From: Rhodococcus yunnanensis NBRC 103083 | Lineage (GTDB): Bacteria; Actinomycetota; Actinomycetes; Mycobacteriales; Mycobacteriaceae | Assembly (NCBI RefSeq): GCF_001895005.1 | Contig: NZ_BCXH01000012.1 | Span: 124,001 to 188,000 of the forward strand | Reading direction: 5' to 3' | Length of the DNA: 64,000 nucleotides | In this document: positions 1 to 10,729 of the stretch, piece by piece | Position numbering within the stretch: the first letter of the stretch is position 1 | Layout: the number at the start of each line of letters is the position of its first letter | Translations under genes and position numbers: made by a program | Notes under the pieces: model-generated | Told to the model about the DNA's origin: nothing | The model's database searches: none | Seen by the model: the letters and a program-made list of their open reading frames with translations, nothing else

Positions 1-6
1 GCCGGG

Positions 7-63
7 AGCGGAGCCTGCGGAGTGACCCGGTCAAGCCGAGAGCGGAGCCTGCGGAGTGACCCG
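7..63. repeat. 23-bp direct repeat, two copies
   Basis: The same 23 bases occur at 7-29 and 41-63, a spacing of 34 bases, in the gap just after the stop of the DUF885 gene. The core is GGAGCCTGCGGAGTGACC. It ends before the neighbouring stop codon, so it is non-coding as far as the window shows. It may continue to the left of the window. Confidence 0.8.
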
Positions 64-76
64 ACAACCCGGCGCG

Positions 77-1267
77 TCAGCGAAGGGCACTGGGGATCAG
101 CGGTTCGTCGAGCAACCGGCCGAACAACGCCGACCTCTCCGACACCGTTGTTCCCTGGTCCAGCCAGCTCCCGAGCAGTCTGTAGCCCTCGACGTAGGTG
201 CTGATGTATGCCCGCCACAGCGGCGAGGACAGGAACTTGAGCGATTGCCGCGCCCGCTTCGGGGACGCCAGTGACCACTTCTCGAGGTAGGCGGCGACGT
301 CGTCCTGGGATCTGTGCTGATCGTGCAGCAGCAGCGCTGCGTCCTGCCGTACCCCGAGTAGCTGGCCCGATGCCTGCGACAGTCGTTCGGCCTTGACGCC
401 GTCGAACCGAAGACCGAGATCGGCGTAGATCTCCTGCGCCCACAGACCCCAGCCGGGACCGACGATCGAGTTCAGCGCCAGATCGGCGAGGCCCTCGGCC
501 ATCAAGCACTGCGGTGTGTTGACGAGGAACAGTGTCTGTTCGAGTTGGCCTGCCGAGACGAGTCCTGCCTCCTTGCGGCAATGCTCGGTGTGGTGGCCCG
601 GGTACGCCTCGTGCGCGATCAGGTGCGGAAGGTGCGACATCTGCTGCTCGAGGTCGGAGTTGATCGCGACCGTCGAGGTGTAGTTGCCGAGGTAGTAGTT
701 GAAGCCCGACCACGGCTTGTCGCCGACGACCTCGTAGTTGACCTGCTCGGTCTCGGGCAACGTGTACTCCGCGCGCACCCGGTCACGGAGCGCGCTGGAG
801 AACGCGTCGACGCAGTCCTGCAACCTATCTGCAGGCACGACGTCGCTCGAGCGGTGCGCGGCAAGGCGTTCGACGAGCGAACCCGGACCGGAGAGAACCT
901 CGTCCATCTTCTGGTGTGCCTGTTGGTACTCGTCCTGGTCGCCGAGCTCGATGTCGACGTCGAAGTACGCGGACACCTCGTCGACGAACCCGATGTCGTC
1001 GCCGGCGAACTTACGACCGGAACATTCCAACGCTCGCAGGTGGACGTCGATGAACTCGGCGCGCTGGCGAGGCAGATCGGTGCTCGCGAGTTCGCCGCGT
1101 AGTTCCGCGGCCCGCCGCGCCAGGATCCGAGGCTCGGGTGCGGGCGCGTTCTGGATCTGTCGTCGCAACTCGGGATCACCGGTGTACGCGTCGACGAAGC
1201 CTTCTTCCAGACGGTCGAAACTCAGACCGAGGAGAAGGTATTCACGGACGAAGGAATCGGCATGCAT
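77..1267 (-). CDS. DUF885 family protein, putative zinc metallohydrolase
   Basis: About 396 residues, cytoplasmic, with no signal peptide. The clearest motif is HEAYPGHHTEH about two thirds along, the histidine-rich HExxxH signature of the DUF885 family, which is thought to bind zinc and resembles carboxypeptidase-type gluzincins. A second conserved stretch lies near AEGLADLAL. The substrate is unknown. An upstream in-frame start at 1378 exists, but the ATG at 1267 begins a normal soluble N-terminus (MHADSFVREY), so I prefer it. It is divergent from coaA with about 165 bases between the starts. No recognisable ribosome site decides the start. Confidence 0.8.
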   Translation of the reverse strand: MHADSFVREYLLLGLSFDRLEEGFVDAYTGDPELRRQIQNAPAPEPRILARRAAELRGELASTDLPRQRAEFIDVHLRALECSGRKFAGDDIGFVDEVSAYFDVDIELGDQDEYQQAHQKMDEVLSGPGSLVERLAAHRSSDVVPADRLQDCVDAFSSALRDRVRAEYTLPETEQVNYEVVGDKPWSGFNYYLGNYTSTVAINSDLEQQMSHLPHLIAHEAYPGHHTEHCRKEAGLVSAGQLEQTLFLVNTPQCLMAEGLADLALNSIVGPGWGLWAQEIYADLGLRFDGVKAERLSQASGQLLGVRQDAALLLHDQHRSQDDVAAYLEKWSLASPKRARQSLKFLSSPLWRAYISTYVEGYRLLGSWLDQGTTVSERSALFGRLLDEPLIPSALR

Positions 1268-1431
1268 GACAACGAACACTAGTGCCGGTGTCACGATGAT
1301 CGCGCAGTGAACCACCCCCGCCCGAGTCGGACATCGTGGCACCGAGCACAATCTGAATTCATGCGACCCGCGCTCCACCGGAGCTCACGCCTGCGAAGTG
1401 ACTGTGTACTGCGCGCGTGGCGGTGCCGTCG

Positions 1432-2355
1432 ATGAGTGAATCCAGCCCGTACGTCGAGTTCGACCGTAAGCAGTGGCGCACGCTGCGCCAGTCGACACCC
1501 CTCGTGCTGACGGAGGAGGAACTCGTCGGGCTGCGCGGTCTCGGTGAGCAGATCGATCTGGAGGAAGTCGCCGAGGTCTATCTGCCGCTGGCGAGGCTCA
1601 TTCATCTCCAAGTCGCTGCACGCCAACGACTCTTCGCCGCGACGGCCACCTTCCTCGGCGAGAAGCACCCCGACCGTCAGGTGCCGTTCGTCATCGGTGT
1701 GGCAGGAAGTGTCGCCGTCGGGAAGTCGACGACGGCTCGTGTCCTGCAGGCACTCCTGGCACGATGGGATCATCATCCGCGCGTCGACCTGGTCACCACC
1801 GACGGATTCCTCTATTCGACAGCGGAACTGATGCGTCGCGGAATCCTGCATCGCAAAGGTTTCCCGGAGAGCTACGACCGACGCAAGCTGCTGCGCTTCG
1901 TCACCGAGGTCAAGTCCGGCGCCGAAGAGGTTGCCGCTCCGGTCTATTCGCACGTGTCGTACGACATCGTCAAGGGCCAGTTCCACATGGTGCGGCAACC
2001 GGACATCCTCATCGTCGAAGGTCTGAACGTGCTGCAGACCGGCCCGCGGCTGATGGTCTCCGACTTGTTCGACTTCTCGATCTACGTCGACGCGCGCATC
2101 GAGGACATCGAGGCGTGGTACGTCAAACGCTTTCTCGCACTACGCGAGACGTCCTTCGCCGACCCGAACGCGCACTTCCACCACTACGCCAGCCTGTCCG
2201 ACGAGCATGCCCGCATCGCAGCCGAGGACCTGTGGCATTCGATCAACCTGCCGAACCTCGTCGACAACATTCTGCCGACACGTCCCCGCGCGACGATGGT
2301 GCTCCGCAAGGACAACGACCACACCATCAACAGGCTCAGGTTGCGCAAGCTCTGA
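1432..2355 (+). CDS. coaA: Pantothenate kinase type I
   Basis: Phosphorylates pantothenate, the first and rate-limiting step of coenzyme A synthesis in the cytosol. About 307 residues. Near residue 95 is the P-loop [13 protein letters not shown], followed by [11 protein letters not shown] and [11 protein letters not shown], then [13 protein letters not shown], and the protein ends [14 protein letters not shown], all typical of the bacterial type I enzyme and very close to mycobacterial CoaA. Two starts are possible: GTG at 1417 (312 residues) or ATG at 1432. I chose ATG because GGCGG lies about nine bases before it and the peptide [10 protein letters not shown] matches the usual family N-terminus. 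It is convergent with the prenyl synthase gene, with four bases between the stops. Confidence 0.95.
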   Translation: MSESSPYVEFDRKQWRTLRQSTPLVLTEEELVGLRGLGEQIDLEEVAEVYLPLARLIHLQVAARQRLFAATATFLGEKHPDRQVPFVIGVAGSVAVGKSTTARVLQALLARWDHHPRVDLVTTDGFLYSTAELMRRGILHRKGFPESYDRRKLLRFVTEVKSGAEEVAAPVYSHVSYDIVKGQFHMVRQPDILIVEGLNVLQTGPRLMVSDLFDFSIYVDARIEDIEAWYVKRFLALRETSFADPNAHFHHYASLSDEHARIAAEDLWHSINLPNLVDNILPTRPRATMVLRKDNDHTINRLRLRKL

Positions 2356-2359
2356 CGCG

Positions 2360-3166
2360 CTAGATTCCGAACCTGCGGTGCCGCGCGGCGTAGTCGCGCA
2401 GCGCCCGCAGGAAATCGACGCGTCGGAACTCCGGCCAGTAGGCCTCGGTGAACCAGATTTCGGAGTATGCGCTCTGCCACAGCAGGAAGCCGGAGAGCCG
2501 CTGCTCCCCCGACGTGCGGATGACGAGGTCCGGATCCGGCTGGCCCGAGGTGTAGAGGTGATTGTCGATGCCGCCGACGTCGATGGAGTGCACCAATTCG
2601 TCACCGGAGAGTCCCTCGGAGATCTTCTCGCTGAGCAACGACTGCACGGCGTCGGCGATCTCCTGACGCCCTCCGTAGCCGACGGCCACGTTGACGTGTG
2701 TGCCGGTACGCCCGGACGTCAGATCGGCCGCTTCCTTGAGTCTGCGTGCAGTTGCGGCCGGCAGCAGATCGAGAGTGCCGACGATCTTGACGCCCCAGTT
2801 CTGTTCGGTTCCGCAGATTTCTTCGACGACGTCGGTGATGATCTCGAGAAGCGAATCGAGCTCGTCGGGATCGCGTCGTAGATTCTCGGTGGACAGCAGG
2901 TAGATGGTGGCCATCTCGATGCCTGCTGCGTCACACCAGCCCAGCATCTCGGCGATCTTCAGCGCCCCCATGCGGTGACCGTGTGCGACGTCGGTGAATC
3001 CGTTCTCACGCGCCCAGCGCCGGTTCCCGTCGCACATCACAGCGACGTGGCGCGGGTGCGCCACACCGTCGAGCTGCGTCAGCAGACGTCGCTCGTACAC
3101 GTTGTAGAGGACGCTGCGCACCTTGGTCGGGAGAATCTTCACCGAGACATCACCACGAGGGTTCAC
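2360..3166 (-). CDS. Short-chain Z-isoprenyl diphosphate synthase (UppS family)
   Basis: Condenses isopentenyl diphosphate with an allylic diphosphate in cis. About 268 residues. HVAVMCDGNRRWAREN holds the catalytic aspartate loop, YLLSTENL is the family second motif, and the C-terminus has DLVIRTSGEQRLSGFLLWQ and the SEIWFTEAYWP region. Similarity and gene order point to the mycobacterial Z,E-farnesyl diphosphate synthase Rv1086 rather than the decaprenyl enzyme, so it probably feeds decaprenyl phosphate used in cell-wall synthesis. The start is probably GTG at 3166 (MNPRGDVSVKIL); GTG at 3142 is an alternative, and the frame stays open to 3292. It is divergent from trhA, with a strong palindrome between them. 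Confidence 0.88.
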   Translation of the reverse strand: MNPRGDVSVKILPTKVRSVLYNVYERRLLTQLDGVAHPRHVAVMCDGNRRWARENGFTDVAHGHRMGALKIAEMLGWCDAAGIEMATIYLLSTENLRRDPDELDSLLEIITDVVEEICGTEQNWGVKIVGTLDLLPAATARRLKEAADLTSGRTGTHVNVAVGYGGRQEIADAVQSLLSEKISEGLSGDELVHSIDVGGIDNHLYTSGQPDPDLVIRTSGEQRLSGFLLWQSAYSEIWFTEAYWPEFRRVDFLRALRDYAARHRRFGI

Positions 3167-3208
3167 CTTACGCCGACCCGCTGGTAACTCTCGCCGGTAC
3201 AGTGATGC

Positions 3209-3236
3209 ACCGAACCTACGGTTGCGTAGGTTCGGT
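3209..3236. promoter_or_regulatory. Perfect 12-bp inverted repeat, operator or leader hairpin
   Basis: The left arm ACCGAACCTACG at 3209-3220 is matched perfectly by its complement at 3225-3236 around the loop GTTG. It lies between the divergent starts of the Z-prenyl synthase gene (3166) and trhA (3258), just before the trhA ribosome site AGGAGG. The CCTACG/CGTAGG core resembles TetR-family operators. In RNA it would make a very stable hairpin, so a leader role for trhA is equally possible. Confidence 0.6.
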
Positions 3237-3257
3237 CTCGTACAGGAGGTAACGCCG

Positions 3258-3923
3258 ATGACGATTTTCGGTATCGACGAACTACCGGTCAAACCGCGAT
3301 TGCGAGGTTGGATCCACCTCTACGCGTTCGCGTTCGCCGTCGTCTCCGGCATCGTGCTGGTCGCCATGGCGTTCAGCGTGGTCTCGGTGAGCGCGGGTAT
3401 CGCGACCGTCGTCTACGCCACCACCGTGTGCGGCGTCTTCGGTGTGAGTGCCACCTATCATCGAATCCACTGGCGGACGCCCGAGAGTCGGACATGGATG
3501 AAGCGGGCCGATCACTCGATGATCTTCCTGTTCATCGCGGGCAGTTACACACCCTTCGCCGTGCTGGGGTTGCCCACCACCTCCGGTCGCACCTTGCTGA
3601 TCGTCGTCTGGGCCGGGGCGCTCGCCGGTGTCGCACTGAAGATGCTGTGGCCGCAGGCTCCGCGATGGGTCGGCGTGCCTCTGTACTTACTGCTCGGGTG
3701 GGCCATCGTGCCTGCCGCTCCGACGCTCATCGATCAGGTCGGCTACGCACCGTTCGTGCTGTTGCTCGTCGGCGGAATCCTCTACAGCGTCGGCGCGATC
3801 CTGTACGCGACCAAATGGCCCGATCCGTGGCCCAGCACGTTCGGCCATCACGAGTTCTTCCACGCCGCGACCGTGCTCGCCGCCATCTGCCATCTGGTCG
3901 CGGTCTGGCTGGTGCTGTTCTAG
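3258..3923 (+). CDS. trhA: Hemolysin III / TrhA family membrane protein
   Basis: A 221-residue polytopic membrane protein of the PAQR-like hemolysin III family, with about seven predicted membrane helices. The family metal-site residues are visible in SATYHRIHWRTPES, ADHSMIFLFIAGSYTP and FGHHEFFHAATVLAAICH. Relatives are linked to membrane homeostasis; real haemolytic activity is unproven for most. AGGAGG lies about ten bases before the ATG at 3258, which decides the start. It has the position of mycobacterial Rv1085c between the prenyl synthase and DUF255 genes. The stop region carries a short repeat, TAGCCGAACGAC, at 3921 and 3939. Confidence 0.9.
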   Translation: MTIFGIDELPVKPRLRGWIHLYAFAFAVVSGIVLVAMAFSVVSVSAGIATVVYATTVCGVFGVSATYHRIHWRTPESRTWMKRADHSMIFLFIAGSYTPFAVLGLPTTSGRTLLIVVWAGALAGVALKMLWPQAPRWVGVPLYLLLGWAIVPAAPTLIDQVGYAPFVLLLVGGILYSVGAILYATKWPDPWPSTFGHHEFFHAATVLAAICHLVAVWLVLF

Positions 3924-3937
3924 CCGAACGACCCCCT

Positions 3938-4867
3938 CTAGCCGAACGACTCGATGCGGCGGATGGCCTTGTCGCGGTACATCAACGCGTCGGCCCTCGC
4001 GATCAGATCGCGACTCGCTTCCCCCTGCCCGCGTTCGACTGCGCCGATGCTGACCGAGACCACGAGCAACTCCGACGCCCACGGCACCGGTTCGCTGCAG
4101 ACCGCGCGTCGGAGATCGACGACGAACTGTTCGGCGCCGCCTTCACCGTCCCGTAGCGCGACCACGAACTCGTCGCCCGCGAACCGACCGACCACCGCGG
4201 ACGGCGACGACCACCGATGAAGCCGCCGCGCTGCGGCCTCTAGTACGACGTCGCCGGCATTGTGTCCGTATGTGTCGTTGATCGACTTCAGCCGGTCGAC
4301 GTCGACGAACGCGAGGGTGACCGGCCGATCCTGTGCCACCCATTCGTCGACGCGGTCGAGGAAGGGACCGCGCCTGAGCAGTCCGGTCAAGTCGTCGCGT
4401 TCGGCGCGCTCACGCCAGCGGACCGAATCGTTGACGGGGTTGACCAGATCCATACACGCGACGATGACCCGCTCGTCGGCGATCGTGGCGAGGCCGACCT
4501 GCATCCAACAGGAGAGCACCGAGCCATCGCTGCGCCGGATGCGCCGAAGCGAGCTGATCGGGCGACCCGAGCCGGAGACGTCACCGTACGTCTTGGCGAG
4601 TTCGGCGGCCATGGCTCTACCCGATTCGTGGTCCTGAACCGGGACGAACTCGGCCACCTTGCGGCCGATCATCTGCGCCACCTCGCACCCGAGTACGTCC
4701 TCGCACAACCGGTTGGCCGCAACAATCGTGTAGTCCATCGTGTGCACCATCACAGCCAGCGGCATTGCATCGACGAACGATTCGAAGGGTGTCCGGCCTG
4801 CGTCGGACAGCGAGGTCGTCACTGCACGATCAACCGTTGCTGCTCGTCCCGCACAGACTCTCCCCAT
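3938..4867 (-). CDS. PAS-GGDEF diguanylate cyclase
   Basis: About 309 residues with no membrane segment. The N-terminal third is a PAS-like sensor (DAMPLAVMVHTMDYTIVAAN, then DVLGCEVAQMIGRKVAEFVP). The C-terminal half is a GGDEF domain starting at RAERDDLTGLLRR, with LAFVDVDRLKSINDTYGHNAGD and the active loop RFAGDEF. AGDEF keeps the catalytic aspartate and glutamate, so synthesis of cyclic di-GMP is expected. The RxxD product-inhibition site upstream of the loop is absent, so feedback inhibition is probably lacking. The start at 4867 is uncertain: GTG further in (TTSLSDAG) is possible. It separates trhA from DUF255, which I recall as neighbours in mycobacteria. Confidence 0.88.
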   Translation of the reverse strand: MGRVCAGRAATVDRAVTTSLSDAGRTPFESFVDAMPLAVMVHTMDYTIVAANRLCEDVLGCEVAQMIGRKVAEFVPVQDHESGRAMAAELAKTYGDVSGSGRPISSLRRIRRSDGSVLSCWMQVGLATIADERVIVACMDLVNPVNDSVRWRERAERDDLTGLLRRGPFLDRVDEWVAQDRPVTLAFVDVDRLKSINDTYGHNAGDVVLEAAARRLHRWSSPSAVVGRFAGDEFVVALRDGEGGAEQFVVDLRRAVCSEPVPWASELLVVSVSIGAVERGQGEASRDLIARADALMYRDKAIRRIESFG

Positions 4868-4935
4868 CCCCGCAATGTTCTTTTCTCAGGCAGTGACCAT
4901 GCCACAAGACGAGCGTTCGAGGGTGCCGAACGCGT

Positions 4936-6959
<2,024 letters not shown>

Positions 6960-6960
<1 letters not shown>

Positions 6961-7214
6961 CAGTTCTCGTCGGACTTGGTTCTCGGGGCTTCCGGCTCAC
7001 GAACGGCTCCACGATCGGTTCCCTCGTCGAGCTCCTGATCGGGCCCCGGATCTTCCTTTTCGAAGGTCTCCGGGAGCTTCTTGATCTGCTTGTTCATCGA
7101 CCAGATCAACAGAGCGGTGCCCACGAGGAGCGCGACGATGATCACCAGTCCGACCGGAGACGATTTACCGAACTCCGGTCCTGTGGGCTGCTGCGCCAGA
7201 ATCGAGATGATCAC
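6960..7214 (-). CDS. Small single-pass membrane protein (Rv1083-like)
   Basis: An 84-residue protein with one membrane helix (LVIIVALLVGTALLIWS, residues about 23-39) followed by a charged, acidic tail rich in Glu, Asp and Lys. It is encoded between mca and the DUF255 gene with no spare bases: its GTG start immediately follows the mca stop. The same small gene occupies this place in mycobacteria (Rv1083). The function is unknown; constant linkage to mca and DUF255 suggests a shared thiol or redox context, which is inference only. Confidence 0.8.
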
Positions 7215-8090
7215 TCAGGCATCCTCGGGCTCGATTCCGGCGAACAGCTCGGTCTCGGGAATCGAGGTCTTGACGCGAGTGCGCGCCAACTCGTACTCCT
7301 CGGTCGGCCAGAGCTTGCGCTGCACGTCGACCGGCACGGCGAAGAAGGATCCGTTCGGATCGATCTGCGTCGCATGCGCGCGCAGGGCGTCGTCGCGCTG
7401 TTCGAAATAGTCGCCGACGTTCACCTGCGTGGTGATGCGTTCCATGATCTCGTCGCGATCGGTGGTCCACCGCTTCAACCAGTCGACGAACGGGCTTTCC
7501 TCGCCTCGATCGATGAACCAGTCGTGGAAGAGCTGCATCCGCTTACGAAGGAATCCGTGGGAGTAGTAGAGCTTGAGCGGCGTCCACGGCTCACCTGCAT
7601 CCGGGAACTTCTCGGGATCTCCCGCAGCCTCGAACGCTGCGATCGAGACCTCGTGGCACCGGATGTGATCGGGGTGCGGGTAGCCACCCTTTTCGTCGTA
7701 CGTCGTGATCACGTGCGGCTTGAACTGCCGAATCACCTTCACCAGCGCCTCGGTGGACTCCTCGAGCGGAACCAGCGCGAAGCATCCTTCCGGCAGCGGG
7801 GGCAACGGGTCGCCCTCGGGCAATCCCGAGTCGACGTACCCCAGCCACGTCTGGGAGACGCCGAGAATGCGTGCAGCTTCGGCCATCTCCTCGCGGCGAA
7901 CTTCCTGAATGCGCTCGTGCACACCCGGGATGTCCATCGCCGGATTGAGAATGTCTCCTCGTTCACCCCCGGTGAGAGTCACGACCAGAACGTCGTTTCC
8001 CTCCGCGGCGTACCGAGCCGTCGTCGCTGCGCCTTTACTCGACTCGTCGTCGGGATGGGCGTGCACAGCCATGAGCCGTAGTCCGGACAC
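7215..8090 (-). CDS. mca: Mycothiol S-conjugate amidase
   Basis: Cleaves mycothiol adducts of electrophiles and drugs to a mercapturic acid and glucosaminyl-inositol, the detoxification branch of mycothiol metabolism. 291 residues, LmbE/PIG-L fold: the zinc motif is [13 protein letters not shown] at residues 8-20, with [14 protein letters not shown] and the metal-binding GYPHPDH downstream. Length and motifs favour Mca over the paralogue MshB because of the long C-terminal part with [18 protein letters not shown]. It heads a coupled three-gene unit (mca, small membrane protein, DUF255). It is divergent from the DUF4307 gene with about 120 bases between starts. Confidence 0.93.
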   Translation of the reverse strand: MSGLRLMAVHAHPDDESSKGAATTARYAAEGNDVLVVTLTGGERGDILNPAMDIPGVHERIQEVRREEMAEAARILGVSQTWLGYVDSGLPEGDPLPPLPEGCFALVPLEESTEALVKVIRQFKPHVITTYDEKGGYPHPDHIRCHEVSIAAFEAAGDPEKFPDAGEPWTPLKLYYSHGFLRKRMQLFHDWFIDRGEESPFVDWLKRWTTDRDEIMERITTQVNVGDYFEQRDDALRAHATQIDPNGSFFAVPVDVQRKLWPTEEYELARTRVKTSIPETELFAGIEPEDA

Positions 8091-8210
8091 GTTCTTTCCT
8101 CACCTCAGCTTCGCCTGTCGTAGGCCTGCCCCTTATAGTTCCACTCGACGCCGACAATGCTTGCACCGGCTGCCGAAGATCCACCGTGTGATCCACCGAC
8201 GAAAGCTCGT

Positions 8211-8633
8211 ATGACTGCCACGCTCCCCGAAGGCCGGTACCCCGCGTCGACGAACCGCGGCATCGGCCGCAGGTCGAAGAACATCGCACTCGTCGTCGTG
8301 CTGCTGGTCGGTCTCGGCGTCGCGTACCTCGGCTACCAGCGATTCTCCGTCAAGGACGTCGAGGGATCAGCCCTGGCGTTCGACATTCTCGACGACTCGA
8401 CGGTGTCCATCCGCTTCAGCGTGACGCGCGCGGATCCGTCCGAGGACGCCGTCTGCATCATCCGCGCCCGCTCGCGTGACGGATCCGAGACAGGCAGGCG
8501 CGAGGTACTGGTTCCGGGCTCCGCCGAGCGCGAGGTCGACGTGGTCTCGGACGTCCGTACCTCCCAGCCGCCGGCCATGGGCGACGTGTACGGCTGCAGC
8601 CTGAATGTTCCGGAGTATTTACACGCGGGCTGA
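8211..8633 (+). CDS. DUF4307 family membrane protein (Rv1081c-like)
   Basis: 140 residues. One membrane helix at about residues 25-42 ([18 protein letters not shown]) follows a basic cytoplasmic N-terminus, and the remaining part is an extracytoplasmic beta-rich domain ([20 protein letters not shown]) with two cysteines (AVCIIRA and YGCSLNV). This is the layout of the DUF4307 family, restricted to Actinobacteria and adjacent to greA in mycobacteria. The function is unknown. The ATG at 8211 is preferred over an upstream in-frame start at 8157, which adds only a non-conserved leader. Confidence 0.85.
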   Translation: MTATLPEGRYPASTNRGIGRRSKNIALVVVLLVGLGVAYLGYQRFSVKDVEGSALAFDILDDSTVSIRFSVTRADPSEDAVCIIRARSRDGSETGRREVLVPGSAEREVDVVSDVRTSQPPAMGDVYGCSLNVPEYLHAG

Positions 8634-8665
8634 TCCAGCGCCTGCTCGTGGTAATATTCCGATGT

Positions 8666-8690
8666 ACACGGTTCCGAATTGGAGCCGTGT
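8666..8690 (+). promoter_or_regulatory. Hairpin in the greA upstream region
   Basis: ACACGGTTCC at 8666-8675 pairs with GGAGCCGTGT at 8681-8690 around a five-base loop, with one G-T mismatch. There is no T-run after it, so it is a weak candidate terminator for the DUF4307 gene and could instead be part of the greA leader. The remainder of the 236-base gap up to greA shows nothing else I can name. Confidence 0.4.
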
Positions 8691-8869
8691 ATTGCTGCAT
8701 TGACGGCCAGAGCGCCGCACGACGGACGCAGTTCGAGTTCGCGTCCGTATCGGCTCAGGAAACGGGCCTACCAGGGGGATTCCGGAGCGGAAACCTTCCA
8801 TGCGCTCGCGAGTCCGTCCGCAACAGACCGGGAGTCCACCGCGACTTCGACTACAAGGGAGTGATCGAG

Positions 8870-9364
8870 ATGACCGAGACCCAGGTGACCTGGCTTACCC
8901 AGGAATCACATGACAGGCTCAAGAGCGAACTCGACCAACTCATTTCCAATCGCCCGGTCATCGCCGCCGAAATCAACGAGCGACGCGAAGAGGGCGATCT
9001 GAAAGAGAACGGTGGTTACCACGCCGCGCGCGAGGAGCAGGGCCAGCAGGAAGCCCGCATCCGCCAGCTGCAGGAGCTGTTGAACTCCGCCAAGGTCGGC
9101 GAAGCACCCACGCAGTCCGGCGTAGCACTGCCCGGATCAGTCGTGAAGGTGTACTACGACGGCGACGAGTCCGACACCGAGACATTCCTCATCGCCACCC
9201 GCGAAGAGGGCGCACGTGATGCCAAGCTGGAGGTGTACTCCCCCAGCTCACCGCTCGGCGGCGCGCTCATCGACGCCAAGGTCGGCGACACCCGCGAGTA
9301 CACGTTGCCCAACGGCAAGACCATGAAGGTCACACTGCTCAGTGCCGAGCCGTACCACACCTAG
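8870..9364 (+). CDS. greA: Transcription elongation factor GreA
   Basis: Enters the RNA polymerase secondary channel and stimulates cleavage of backtracked transcripts. 164 residues, the family length. The N-terminal coiled coil ([17 protein letters not shown] to [13 protein letters not shown]) has the acidic tip residues in [24 protein letters not shown]. The C-terminal FKBP-like domain contains [10 protein letters not shown] and ends [14 protein letters not shown]...VTLLSAE. AAGGGAG sits about nine bases before the ATG. A good Rho-independent terminator follows. It is probably co-directional with, but not tightly coupled to, the DUF4307 gene. Confidence 0.96.
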   Translation: MTETQVTWLTQESHDRLKSELDQLISNRPVIAAEINERREEGDLKENGGYHAAREEQGQQEARIRQLQELLNSAKVGEAPTQSGVALPGSVVKVYYDGDESDTETFLIATREEGARDAKLEVYSPSSPLGGALIDAKVGDTREYTLPNGKTMKVTLLSAEPYHT

Positions 9365-9384
9365 AACAACGGTACTGCTCGCGT

Positions 9385-9420
9385 AAGCCCCCGTCCGAAG
9401 TCATTCGGTCGGGGGCTTTT
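9385..9420 (+). terminator. Rho-independent terminator of greA
   Basis: AAGCCCCCGTCCGA pairs with TCGGTCGGGGGCTT around a short loop, followed by TTTT, starting 20 bases after the greA stop. The GC-rich stem and T-run are the classical form. Confidence 0.85.
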
Positions 9421-9467
9421 CCGTTATACAGCCGACACCATCGGCCACCGCAGCGCACACTTGACCG

Positions 9468-10721
9468 ATGGAACCAGTATCCCTGCAGGTGGACCCGGTT
9501 TCAGGACCCATCGACAGCCCGACGGTCTTTCGTGTTCACGGCGTTGCGCCCGGCTTGCCGGTGCACCTCGACATTGCGACCGTCGACGCGAACGGGCATC
9601 ACTGGGTTTCTCACCAGGACTACGACATCGACGCCACCGGGCGGTTGAAGATCGCCGACCCGGACCGGCCGTGGTGGAACATGACCTTCGTCGACGAGTC
9701 CGTCGCTCCGGTCACCTTCGCCGGGTCCGAGGCAGGCCTCGACTACCGGGTGTCCGTTCATGCACTCGAAGGCTCCTCGAGCACCACCGTCCGTCGTTCG
9801 TGGGGCGAGAACGTCGTCCGCGAGGATCTCATGGGCGAAGGCTGGCACCTGCGGATCTTCGTGCCGGACACCGGCGAGAGCCTGCTGCCGGGAGTGCTGC
9901 TGATGCCGGGAACGACCGGGGCTCAGCCTGCCGTGCCGACCGCGGCGCTGCTCGCATCGCACGGCTACGTCACGGCTGTTCTCGCCTACATGGACGAGCC
10001 CGGCCTGCCGGACAGCTTCGACAAGATTCCCGTCGAAGCGATCGCGGCCGGGATGGCGTCGTTCGCTGCTCACGAACGGGTCGACGCCGACCGAATAGTG
10101 CTCTATGCCGCGTCGGTCGGTGTGTCCGTTGCCCTGACGACTCTGGTCCACACCCCCGAATTCTCGGTGCGAGGGGTCATCACGGTCGCCCCGACCCACG
10201 TCGTCCTCCAGGCCCTGTCCGACGGCGGGCCGCCGCCGAAGACGTCGTCTCTGACGGTCGGCGGCGAGCCGTTGCCGTACATGCCCATTCGAGCCGAACG
10301 ACTGATCGGACAGATGATCTTCGGAGCAGTCGGGCGAATGTTCTCCACGACCCCCAGGTCCCGTGCGCTCTCGCTCAGACCTGCCTACGCAGCAGGCCTT
10401 CGCGACACCGACGCAGTCGAAGCGGCGACCATTCCGGTCGAGAAGATCGACGCGCCACTGCTCGCGATCGCGGGCGTCGCCGACGCGTCGTATCCGGCGG
10501 ACCGGATGGCGCGAGCGCTGATCGCCCGACGCCGACGCGACACCGACCGGCTGCTCGTACTGCCCAACGCCGGCCACTTCCTCCGCCCACCTGCCACACC
10601 GACGACGGTGGACCGTAACGACAGCATCGTCTCCGGTGGCACACCCGCGGGGACGGCGAAGGGCCAGCGTCGAGCATGGACCGAGATACTCGACTTTCTC
10701 GCAGTCACCCTCGACGCCTAG
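9468..10721 (+). CDS. BAAT / acyl-CoA thioester hydrolase-like alpha/beta hydrolase
   Basis: 417 residues in two parts. Residues 1-125 are a beta-sandwich like the N-terminal domain of acyl-CoA thioesterases and bile acid-CoA:amino acid N-acyltransferases. The rest is an alpha/beta hydrolase with GVLLMPGTTGAQPAVP, the nucleophile elbow AASVG (serine near residue 225, alanine replacing the first glycycine position), a late aspartate in AIAGVADASYPADRM and the histidine in LPNAGHFLRPP. It most likely hydrolyses acyl-CoA or a similar ester or thioester; the substrate is unknown. No signal peptide is visible. It stands alone on the plus strand after the greA terminator and is convergent with the ABC permease. 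Confidence 0.75.
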   Translation: MEPVSLQVDPVSGPIDSPTVFRVHGVAPGLPVHLDIATVDANGHHWVSHQDYDIDATGRLKIADPDRPWWNMTFVDESVAPVTFAGSEAGLDYRVSVHALEGSSSTTVRRSWGENVVREDLMGEGWHLRIFVPDTGESLLPGVLLMPGTTGAQPAVPTAALLASHGYVTAVLAYMDEPGLPDSFDKIPVEAIAAGMASFAAHERVDADRIVLYAASVGVSVALTTLVHTPEFSVRGVITVAPTHVVLQALSDGGPPPKTSSLTVGGEPLPYMPIRAERLIGQMIFGAVGRMFSTTPRSRALSLRPAYAAGLRDTDAVEAATIPVEKIDAPLLAIAGVADASYPADRMARALIARRRRDTDRLLVLPNAGHFLRPPATPTTVDRNDSIVSGGTPAGTAKGQRRAWTEILDFLAVTLDA

Positions 10722-10729
10722 AACGCCTG

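Noticed and set aside
8666..8690. Riboswitch upstream of greA
   Set aside because: Only one simple hairpin is visible and no known riboswitch core; I left it as an undefined leader hairpin.
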